A stretch of 64,000 nt of DNA, taken from positions 13,806,501 to 13,870,500 of the forward strand of contig NC_058196.1 of NCBI RefSeq assembly GCF_907165205.1, in the 5' to 3' direction. The notes beneath the pieces were generated by a model. The model made no database searches. It had not been told where the DNA came from and saw only the letters and a program-made list of their open reading frames with translations. This document shows, piece after piece, positions 35,901 through 47,900 of the stretch. Position 1 is the stretch's first letter. The number at the start of each line of letters is the position of its first letter. A program made the translations under genes and the position numbers. The stretch comes from Coccinella septempunctata (taxonomy: Eukaryota > Arthropoda > Insecta > Coleoptera > Coccinellidae).

Positions 35901-38900
35901 TTTGGTACCCATTCCACTTCTTCGTTTTGCGGTGAAGAAGGTGGAGGTGTCTCTACTTCCTCTATTGCTTCAGGCCATTCAAAAAAATTCTCTTTAACTG
36001 TAGGAGTTGTAGCATCCATTAGTATTAGCTGAGACTTTTTTGTAGATTCTGTTTGGATTAAGTTGTTATATAATGGTGATTCATAGTTTTTTGTTGACTT
36101 GTTGCCAGTATCCTTTATTTTTGTTGTTGGTGTGACACTGAAGGAGTTTTCGGCTTCAAATTTATGACCTTCGTTGTAGTGTTCTCGAGGCACTTTTGAG
36201 ACGTTGATAGATTCATTGAAGTCCTTCTTATTGATTTGAGATACTTCTTCGGAGGAAGAATTCGAAGCTAATTGAGCTGCTGCGGTATTCGAAGGCACTC
36301 CACCGTCCGTTTCTGTATGTTTTTCAATCGGTGCATTCCCATTTTCTTCGTTTGTTTCCTCTGTTCCAATAAAAAAATCCACCACCTTATCCCAGTTGAC
36401 AATTGGTTCTGGTGTTTCTTCGAAGTAGTAGTTCAGTTGATTCTGTACGGTTGTTGGTGTACTTGTAGTTGTAGTGGAAGCAACTATTTTTTTCAAAGGT
36501 TGCGGTGTATTGTATATGCGTATATCTTCATTTTCTGTCGGGTCGAAGTTGTAGACAGTGCATAACAACAAAATTATCACCATAGCGAACAGAACGAAGA
36601 GCATGGTATAAAGGCACATGAGATAAGAATTGTCCTTTTTTTTCAGCGGTGAATGTCCTTTATAATAAAGCGTTACGAGATTATAAGTTTTCGTCATTTT
36701 TTCTATTTTGCCGTTCAGTCGGTCGACTCAAACTGATAGAATTATGAAGTGGGTAGTGAATATTTTCCACCGTCGATCGGTCCCTTTATCTGTATCTTGC
36801 GGTTTGCACGGAAGACCGGAGTTAATTATCGAAAGTAATTCGATAATTTTTTATTTTGATAATAATTCTTTGTTTCATTGATAACGTTTGTTTGTAGTTG
36901 ATTCACACGACATTCTGCATCGTATAAGTATGTTTAGTTTATGCAGCCGTGTGCAATAAATGAATATAATGAGGTACTTACCAGGGCAGTCACTTATCCA
37001 AGTACTGATCTCACTTTGCAAGATTTGGTTTGCAGAAAAAATATTTTCTTGATATTTCCAAAAATACAGATCCGATCAATTTGAAAATAATTTTTTGATA
37101 AAGTTCTTATGTAATTTTAGCGACATCTGATGGCGAATAGTTTCTGAGATGCAGCATACTTTTATTTTCTAGTGGTCCCCACGAACTTTTGCACAATGTT
37201 TCGTATCAGTGTGTTACAACTGAATTCCAATTTAACTCCAAAACCATCTAGCGGATGTCACCCATCTGGATCCCTTTTCCTACGGAAGTTAGAATTGATT
37301 GTTTTCGACTCGGTTTTCGATGACGAATTCTTCACCAGTGGGTCCGAGGGGGTAACCATTCTGTGAAAAATGTACATTGATTTCGGAAATCAAGATGATT
37401 TCAAAAGTGTTTTACCTATAATGCGGTAAAATTGCTCAACAGTGTGGACAGGGATGCTTTCAATCTGACCTATGCACAGTTCAAGCGTCGAATGAGGGAT
37501 TCTCTCTCAAGTGTTCAATTCGTTTATACCGTTTTTTTTTCTCTTCTGTTTTCGTAGTCATGTATTCATGAATCATTTTTGTGGTTGCAATTTTGATTGT
37601 TTATTTAGCTGTCACTCCTTCCGAGGAAATTTTGTGATGTATTATTGATTAATTTTTTTTGAGTGTGTAATCTCTTGAAATAACAACCAAACGGGGTTGA
37701 GTGTAAAAGTAGTCTAACGACTAAACTCCGCCTCGGCTTGTAGACGGAGACGAAGAGCCAAAAAAAGTCTCTGAATTTATTAGGCCTGGTTTTTTCTCAG
37801 GTGATTACAATCATAATATATAATAAAATGCTGCGGTCAGTCAAGTGGATGTTAGAACATGTGCCTCTGGTGCACGGTCAAACATGTCGTGATCACCGAC
37901 ATAATAAAATCAATTTCTTAAGGCTGAAACTTCATAAACTTTTGTTTTTTGGTATGTAAATCAAAATTATGATAGTCAGTCAACGTCCAATCGGGACACA
38001 GCTGGTCAGTCAGCTTTAGTGCGCGTAGATAGAAGTTGGGACTGTAAATCATCAAAGGATGATTAACGTTTAACTATGGACGTTCCATTTTTGTTACACT
38101 ACTATGGACGTGCGGCCTCATAGACCGCTATCATTAAGGGCTGGTTTCTATCTTAATGAGGAAATATTGTATTATTATTTTTTATCCCTTACAAGAATTA
38201 GGAACTGAATGTGAATAAAAGATATAGTTTTAATGAAAAATATGTTTATTTCAAACTAAATCTAACAATTCAACAATCAAAGGCATTTTTCAGACTTTTT
38301 AGCTTGAGACAGGCCCGCCGCTGTCTGAGCGTGCAAATACTGTTATGCCGCCCCCGATAGGGCACTACATCAGGGGGATATCCAGAGAGCGATTCGGGGG
38401 GGGGGGGGGGGGTAGTAGCAAGTTTTAGCGAGGGACCAGCTCTGATCGTGAGTGAAAAGGGGGGGGGGGTTAGATCGTTTCCAATCGAAGATTTAGTGTG
38501 AAAAACTCTTTACTGGGGGGGGGGTTTATTACCTCCAGTAATCCCAGTGTTTCTTTCGAAACACTGCAGAGAATTCACTGAATTCCGTGGATATACGGAA
38601 ATTATCAATGTTGGCCGCCAGTCCTCCCGATCCTTCAGAGAAAAAGTCTCTCTAAGGGGGATGGGGAGACTTGCCGCCCCTAATGTTGAACGGAGTTGGA
38701 GAAATTTCAAAGCAGTTGGCAAAGTTTCGATCGCATATGGCAAAATTTCTATGTTTCTATGACAGTTGGCAAAATTTTAAAGCAGTTGGACAACCGCCCC
38801 CCCTTTTTTTTTCTCCTTCCCCCCGCTCACCACTTTGTTTGTCCCCTCCAAAAAAAATTTCAATTTGACTGGATTTGCCGCCGCCCTTGTGCCGGGCACG

Positions 38901-41900
38901 CCTTGCACACCCGCTTACGGCGGGCCTGGCTTGAGATCACTTTAAAGGTATATTGCCACAGGAAAATGACTTTTTTAGTTAGTCTAACTTCTTTTACAAT
39001 AAAATATAAGGAACAGAGAATATAATAAACTTAACATAATCTTCCCAAAACAAAACATAAAAATTTCGACAAGGATCCAACTTGGTATTTATTGGCAGAC
39101 TTTGCATAGCGGCTTAGAGTATTGAAGGCATATTGGATACATTGGTGAGTTGTCTTTTGGCGGGCATAGTTTACACGTCTTACGTTAAGGAACTACATTT
39201 TCTTCATTCTTGGAATGGCATATAGGCCCAAAACTCGTTTCAGCGTCATAACTAATTCATTTGGCAAATGAAGGTTAATAACCCGTCTTTGGTTTTTACT
39301 GGCTCTCTGAGTCGACGAACTCGATGTTCGTTTGCCTGCAGTCGTTGGTTGATCGTTTTTCGATATTTTAGTTCACAAAATCTAAAAGGATCAAAATCAC
39401 CCTCAGCGTCAATTTATAACACAAACGTGGACGCGCGGACTCACAGACCGCACTCAAAATATAATGTGGGATTACTCACGCAACATTCAGCTGGCGAAGT
39501 AACCTTCACTCTCAGCGTTCGTTTCGCCACTAAAACCAAAGAGTAACCAACTTACTCTTTGGTTACTCTTTGCTAAAACCGAAGCTACTGAAACCGACAT
39601 ACGCGTGGAGCACGCGGGTAGAGGGTAGCACGAGAATCACAAACTACAAGCGACCTATGGGACCGCACGTCCATAGTTAAAGGTTAATGTCAGTCGAATG
39701 CATCAAAAATTAGGAAATTCTGTTTGCAATGCTCTTCCTGGACTGCATACTTTGACTAAATGAGATTTCAACCCAGATTTTTACAAGAAAGATTAAAAAA
39801 CCACTGCAGATAATGAAGCAAAGCGAAGATTTTCAAAAAACATTCGCTGACATTGGACTTGCAGATTAAAGGAATCAGAATAACGGCCGGTTTCATAATC
39901 AAACCTAAAGCCGCTTTAACTTTAAAGCTTCCTTTAACCCTGCTTAAAATGACATTAAAGGAAGCTGTAAGCTTAAAGTGACTTTAAATTTGATTATGAA
40001 ACTGGACGTAATATATGTATAATACAAAAAGTGCTATACTGTACTGACGAGGGAAAATGATCCCGAAACCGGTCTACAGTTGCACTTGAATATTTCGACT
40101 TCTCTGGGACCTCCTATGATAGTTCATGACTAACTCACATTATTGGAACGACAATTCCTTCGGGTTGAAAAAAATAAAATTAATTGACGTGGCAAGATTC
40201 GTTTTATTTTCAAAGACATAAGTATAAATGTCTTAGCACCACAAATAACCCTTTTAAAATCAAAATAAGGAGTGCAGATAGGTCGAGTATGTCACCATGC
40301 CAATCAAAATTGGTGCAGCAGTTCTTAACAGCGAGCTGGCAATTGGTGGATGAGAAATATGAGTTTGATTGGGTCAAAGGCGATCATAATTACCAGAACT
40401 TGTACAGGATGTTATTATTCAACCTTTACAAGAAAACACAGGTATAGAAATATGTTTATCTGAATTAAACAATCACAAATTCATTTAATTTTCAGATTCT
40501 GCAACATCTGAGCTTGACGTGTCGGATCACGTTACGGCCGGTTTCATAATCAAACCTAAAGTCCCTTTAATTCTAAAGCTTCCTTTAACCCTACTAAAGA
40601 TGACAGTAACGGCCGGTTTCATAATCAAACCTAAAGTCGCATTAATTTTGAAGCTTCCTTTAACCCTACTAAAAATGACATTAAAGGAAGCTTAAAGTTA
40701 CTTTAAATTTGATTATGAAACTGGACGTTAGTGAGAATAATGATATGGAAGATTCAGATAATGAATTATGTGATGATTATTTATAGTTTGTTATCCTTAA
40801 TGAATTAAATAAAAATTAGTTAAAAATGTTTGAAAATCAACGAGTTCTTACCTGTGCGTATACCTGCGTTCGTTGAGTGCACTATCGATTTCGAACGAAT
40901 TTTATTTCTGAGATTTTAAGGCACAATTGCGACACAGAGATGCCTTATTAGAATAAATGTGTTACTTTGATAATTATGATGTAATATCTAGCGAAAAAAA
41001 ATTAATTACTTATCCACTGACTGACGGGCGTTGTTCTACAGAATGGCTGACTGACCATTTTATTTATTAATAATATAGTCAGTAGTAGAAACAAAAAAAA
41101 ATTCACGCTAAATAAACGAATTGTACCCTTATAACGACGCTACGCACATTCAAGCTGACCAGCTGTGTCCCGATTGGACGTTGACTGACTATCATAATTT
41201 TGATTTACATACTAAAAAACAAAAGTTTATAAAGTTTCAGTCTTAAGAAATTGATTTTATTATGTCGGTGATCACGACATGTTCGACCGCGCACCTGAGG
41301 CACATGTTGTAACATCCACTTGACTGACCGCAGCATTTTATTGTATATTATGATTGTAATCACCTGAGAAAAAACCAGGCTTAATAAATTCAGAGACTTT
41401 CTTTGGCTCTACCTACCTCTTGGACTATTGGTTTTTATAACATCTCATATGTTCATGTGTCTGTGTACACTTTCCAGGTGAAAATAAAGTCGATTTATTA
41501 TTATTATTATATTTCGACGATGATTTCGGCACTTCGGATGATGATTTCGGGATTTCGGATGTTGATTTCGGTCTTAAAAAGTACATCGTTTTCGGAAGTG
41601 GTTACCCCCTCGAGTGGGTCCAACTCATATCATTTTTGACCCAAAATTCGAACATTACAGACATTTGGGGAAAATGATAACGCTCTCGTCCCTAGGAACA
41701 AGCACACAAAATCAAAGTTCGTATGAAATTCGACGAAATGGGGACCTGAAAATCCATTCTTAAATATCAATGTATCATAATTCAATGCCTAGATACTGAA
41801 AAAATCTAGATATTCGAAAATGAATATTCGATACATAACTGTTAGTGTTTACTGTTAGTAAAATGCTTGGTTTCACTATCAATCTTCATGAAACCGGGTT

Positions 41901-44900
41901 TAAATGAATTGAATTGTCAAAGGCGGCTCTAGCTAGAGTGCAGGTGCGGTGCACCCTCAGAAATCATAATATACAGGGTGTAAATGTTCGTTTGAGAAAA
42001 ATTTTAGGCGGTGATTCTATGTCAAAAAATAGTATGGGTCTTTCATATATAATTTTTTTCGGCAACCCATCCATATCGCTGACAATCGATTTTTAATTTT
42101 TTTCTCAAAAATTACAAAACTAACAGAAATGAAAATGAGCAAACATTGTATGGAAGCAAAAAGGCAATAAAAAAAAAATTGGTGATGTTCCCCTATAATT
42201 TGATGTGGTAGAAAATTTTTTTCGATTGTCTTCTCGTTTAGTTGACAGTTTTCTGGTTTCTGAGAAAAAAATTTATTTCCAAGAAGTAAGGATCACAGTT
42301 CAAGTTTTATGTAAGTAAATCCATGAGGATTTGCACAATTTGCAAAAGAAATTGTACGGTTTAGCAAATTTTGACAAAGATGTATAGAAAATTTTCTCAG
42401 TGAAATTGAAATTTAACCAATGTTCATTGATAACTGACTACAACATTCGAAATATTGAACTATTTAAAATCAGGATTCTCAAATGTATGTAACTGCGCTC
42501 AGAATTTCCCCTCTCGTTTAGGCAGACCGACGTTACGCACGAAAATCTGGGTAACTGTTTTTCAATTTCCATATACCCGATCATACTTGCACGATTTGAC
42601 GGCCGTCTACCCAACAGTGGCAACCGATCTGTAGGATTCAGATTTTCATCATTTCGTCGACTAACGAGAAGTCTTTCATGAGAAAGAAAGAAAATGCATA
42701 TCTATAAATAGGTGGGGCAAAATTCGATGGGACTGAATGGCGGCTCTGTAACTGTAAGAGGATAATAGCCAAAACCGCGTACCTGTATCTTCTTTTGTTT
42801 TCAAGTTATAAGTGTAATTCATCTGTCGGCTCTTTAAATTGGTGTTTCTATCGTATAAAGTCTTAGTTATTAGAAAAACAAACATCACTTTTACAGTCAC
42901 TATATGCAGAATTCAGTGGCATAGTCGAAGATGTTTTTCAGTCTAGCACCATTTTAACAAATAAATATTACCAGTGAAGTGGTGAACCAAAAGAATCTTC
43001 ACCTACGCCACTGAATTATACTTAAAAGAGTAAGCAAAATGTTACATTCGTTTTTCGATATTGCTAAGACTTAACGAGACATAGTCAACAATTTGAAGAG
43101 GCGAAAAAATGAGTTTTCACTCATAACTTGAGAACAAAAGATAGGGGGATGCTGCTTTGTCCTTTACTCATCCTTTGAGTGTAGAGATCCAAAATGTGCT
43201 ATCCATTTCTCCCTGATTCCCTGGATGGGGACTGCGTGCTGCGCACAAGATCTTTTCCCCATATTTTTCGTATCCAATTGTCGAAAAACCTAGAGCCGTC
43301 CCTGTGAAAGTTGACTTTTTGGTATTGAAATCGGCATCGTTTTAATTTTGAAAATGTTTTTTTAATACGATATTTATCGGAAGATCTTTGAGAGAATCCC
43401 TATATATTGTTTCTCATTCTCATTCGTTAAAATCGGAGTCAGTATTCATTCTAATGTTCGACGATATATTTTTCAGGATTTTCAAGAAAATATGAATGCT
43501 AAAGAAAAAACGAAAGGATTCGTGAATTGGAGCTTAGAGAATATGTCAAAAATTCTCAGTATGCACTATAAAAATTGCCACATACTCATAGTCAGACCGA
43601 TAAGGTAAGTAGTGGGAAAATATCTGTAATAAAATTGTTCCCGCACTAGGCCATTGCATATCTACTGCACTCTTCTTTCTCATGGCATTTCCTTTGTTCT
43701 GAAAATTATTTCCGTAATCCGTTTGTTGTATCTATTTTAATCATTTTTCCTTTTATTTCGATCAGCATTTATTTTTATTGACTCATGTTGAACTCTCAAC
43801 AACTAATATAACCGAGACATATTTTACTTATCATTATGCCGCCTTCGTTTTCTCTAATACCATTATTATTAAGCTCAATGCTAATACGCATATCACTTCA
43901 GTAACTAGTCATATTTTTAAAACGTATTTCAGAATGAATCTGAAGCTAACAAACTTTAGTATACTGTCTATGGTTATCGGACTACTGCCATTTTGCAATG
44001 CTTCTCCGATTAACCCTATTATCACAAAAAACGATACCTGGCCTTTTCAGTTTTATTTCGAAAATAAATGCTCATACAGGGTGTCCGACGGTGGCTAGCC
44101 TATTACCTATTAGATAGATTAGATTCTTGTGAAAATTCAGTTCTATGGGTAGTTTTATCGATCTGAAATATTTTCAGCTTTGTAACGTTGCCGCTTCTAC
44201 TAAAACCTGACATCAACATACGTTTTTCAAATTGGAACCTTGTATATTTCAACATTTTCAAATTCTCAGCATATGTTATTTTATAGGAACCATTGAGATC
44301 TGTTATACATTATATGAATAATAAATAGGGGGTTCTTGAAAACAAATTATCCATTTGTATCTATGTGTGTTCGTCCCTTATTTCTCTTCATTTTCTCGAA
44401 CATATAAAACTCTATGACCATAGTTGAAAATATTCATTGAATTAGGAAAATTTGAAATTAAATCCTTTTAATTAAACAAAAATACCTACCTCAAAATAAG
44501 ACAAAAAGTACTAACTAAAACGAAGTGAAATTACAAATTTATACTTCATGACAAACTCCTGCAGTGGTAGATCATCCACATAATCATACACTAATGTTCT
44601 CAAAATTTCTCATTATTTTTCAGAATTGAGTGGCTTGTCATAAATAACTTATTTGATTGTTTTTCAAAAGGCAAAAAACGTTGAAATTAAGTTTTTCTGG
44701 ATTCCTCTTTCATTAATGACATGCGGATACTAACAAACATGAAAATGCTAATTATGTCTATTGTATTCTTTCGATTATTCCATGAAATAACGTGCGTTCC
44801 AAAAAAAACTTCGTCAAGTAGGCTATGGAATCTCGAAGGATTATTTATTTATTTATGAAAGAACAATGGGAATACAACGGAATAAGCCCCATAAATGCTT

Positions 44901-47900
44901 TCAATAGATGCACACAACTTAAACAAATTTATTCTTCAACTCAAAGTCATTGTGGCCCTCAAAACAAACCCAGAAAGAAGAAAAATATACAAGAATCTAC
45001 TATCATTAATCAAGAAAACGAACAAGATTCCCAAGAAGTTTACTCTTCTGCGTAGAAGAGTACTTCTTGATAGCGTTATCAGTGGACTCATCGTGAAAAC
45101 ATCAGAGTACTTATTAGCTTGTCTCATGACCCTGGCCAGTGGAGAATGCAAGGAGCAAATTCCTAAGCCAAGCGCTAAGATTGAGCACATAAAGCCAATG
45201 ATCAAAATTCCATAGCCTTCCTTATTTCAAATTTCGTTTGAGTTCGTATTTTTGTCTTTATTTTTGGGTATCTTTCGAAAATTCACAGATTTTGATTTTA
45301 GGATGGAACAGATACAAAATATTTTCAATCGTGATCATATAAAGTTTTATTTAAGAGAAATATGGAATATGGATAAAAATTGAGAGTTTTTCTCACTAAA
45401 CACTTATTTCGAAATATCTCACAAAATGGTACATTTTAGGAAGAGGCAACAATTTTTGTTCCGCATCGAAATATGAATATGAATCGTTTAAATTTGAAAA
45501 ATTATTATTATTATTACCTTTTCCAGAAACCAGAACTTTGACAGTCAAAATTGAACCTTATACAGGGTGTGTATTTGATTTTGACTCGTACAAATCTTTT
45601 AACAGTAGATCCTTTTTTCCTATACATACCATTTTTTCCGATTCGGCCCTGACAAAAAGATATAGCCATTTTAAGTTTTCATAAGGAGCGGTGCCACCCC
45701 TGGAAAAAGGGAATTACTTTTAGAATAACTAGATATGTCTGTGACACTACACATCTATGGATCTCTTAAACAGAGTTGTATTCAGCCAAAGTACCCAATT
45801 TTTCGGATTTCACAGATACTTTTTAATTTTTTAACATCAAATTACTCGAAAACGGCGCATTACACGAGATAATATGCAGAATACTTTTATTCTACAAAAC
45901 GTTCAAATATTCATTAGATAGCGTTCAACTTAGTTTCAAGAGTTGGTTTCTTTGAATTTTTGGTATTTTTGTGATACGTTATGGTCATACTGAGGAAACT
46001 GGAGGACGTGGATGATATCTTGTGTTCGAAAAAGATTAATCAAATAAATCAAAAACAAAATTCATTTCATTCGATAAAACCGTTTGTGAGATAGAACTGA
46101 AAATAACATTTTTTTATGGTTTTTCAACAGCCTCTATCTTTTGAACCGAGAACCGAGCTGATTCGGAAACAGTGGAGAAGGTGAAAAGTGTTTCTTTTGA
46201 CCTCAATAATCTACTGTTAAGCGAGTCGAAGACTCACCCTATATATGTCTGATCCAATTTTACATACCTATATAAAACAACATTGAGTATCTTTTCTGTG
46301 ATCAACTAATCTGAAGTTGTGAATATAATTCTTGAGAAACAGAGAGTTTTCTCTAATTCTGTATCAGTACCTGACATAAGTATTATAGCAATTACAAAAT
46401 AAAATCTACTTAGAATTTGAATATACCTTAGTAAATGTTGAACTAAACAGAGGGTTCCATTAGAAAAACCAAAGATGATGTCAATTTCGGCAACGTTCTA
46501 AAGCTGAAAAATAGAAGAGGTCTAACTATTCAAGTCATAAATAAACTAATCCATGTATGTCTATGGTTCAAGTAACTAAATTTTCAGAACAATCGTACAT
46601 TGAGTACGACACGTCCAATAGGTCATCCCCCTTATGTGATTGTTCCTGAAGTCAATTCCAGTTGAATGAATTTTGGAAATAATTTAAAAAATATATTCCT
46701 CTTCTTCATTGAATCTTTTTGCAATTATTCGTTCATTCGGTTATATTAGAGTTTTTCACTTTTCAGCATAGAAGATGGAATATTCAGCAGTTACTCCAAT
46801 TTTGTTCCTTCCTTGGAGTATGGAGTGCCTAAATTTACCCCGAACCATGACTCTATTCTTCATCTGAACAAGCTCATAAAAAACACTCAAAACATAATGG
46901 AAAATATGAATTCTTTGGATATCAGGACACGCATTGAACATACTTGCAAGCTATTGAATCTTGGGGTATGTTTTATCCAATACCAAGCTCCTTCCACATT
47001 TCTACTTTTGGGAAAGTTGCCGAGGAAACATCATTATGTTACCCGTAACACACCTTTGAGATATGTTAATTGAAAAAAAAACGAATAAATCTGTCCGTCG
47101 TCTTATAGTTTTTCTGAGAAAAATGGACGGTGTCGGTTCCATTGGATTCCATGTGTATGCTGGAATGCCCTAAGGCTCAGTATTGTGACCCACTCTCCTT
47201 CTGTTGTGATCCATATGAATGATCTTTCTAGAATCACATCGTCAGCTTCGGGGATGACATTCACCAGTGACACTGTCATATCGATTCCTTGAACGAAAAT
47301 CTGAAGAAGATCAACGGAATCTGATGCAATTCAATGCGTCTAAGACCCAAACGACAACGTTTTCTCAAAAATGCCAATTCGTGACTTGATGATGCCGGAT
47401 CATATACTTCAGCCTAGTATCTTATATCTTCTGGATGGATCTTGATGAAGGACAACACACAAACAGCTGGAATATCCAGCTTTTTCCACTGATCTTTGAG
47501 TTGCCTCTCGTTTTTCATTTTGTGTTCAATGTGTCATTGCGTCGAATTTTGAAACAAAAGGATCGATGCTTGTATGCCTCATAGAAATCACATTTATTTC
47601 ATTTTAATAGTATGTCTATTTTCTATAAACGAAATTAATTCAGATGCATAACACCCGCTGACATAAAATCAACAAATGTTACGATCTAAATCGAACTAGC
47701 ATACCACCACCACTCAAAGTATCAACAAAAATAAAATTTCTTCGAAAGAAAGTACATGCTGACCATGGTTGCGGTCTTATTTGATCTTTACAGGACAGCA
47801 CAATTCAAACCCCGACGGAAATGGCCCCCTCATTCGATCAGTAGCCGGTATAGTAAAGGAATAAACCTACTCATTATTTCGATTTCCTTGGCAATAAGCG

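Larger units (their letters stand above)
37764..41411. mobile_element. Nested element with about 260-bp terminal inverted repeats
   Basis: Left arm 37764-38025 (GAGCCAAAAAAAGTCTCTG, then CAGGTGATTACAATCATA, CGGTCAGTCAAGTGGATGTT, TCAGTCAACGTCCAATCGGG) recurs in reverse complement at about 41150-41411 with few changes. The outer boundary is clear but no target duplication was found. It may therefore be the inner part of the 37345-41612 element rather than a separate insertion. Confidence 0.75.
37345..41612. mobile_element. 4.27-kb DNA transposon-like element, TSD AGTGGGTC
   Basis: Ends are CGAGGGGGTAACCA and its exact complement. AGTGGGTC is duplicated at 37337-37344 and 41613-41620. The termini stay loosely similar further in (ATGTAC, CGAAATCAA). 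The right end has CCGAAATC iterations. 8-bp targets suggest hAT, P or Merlin-type chemistry, but the termini match none I know. It is a nest for several younger elements and sits in C2orf69 intron 1. Confidence 0.85.
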
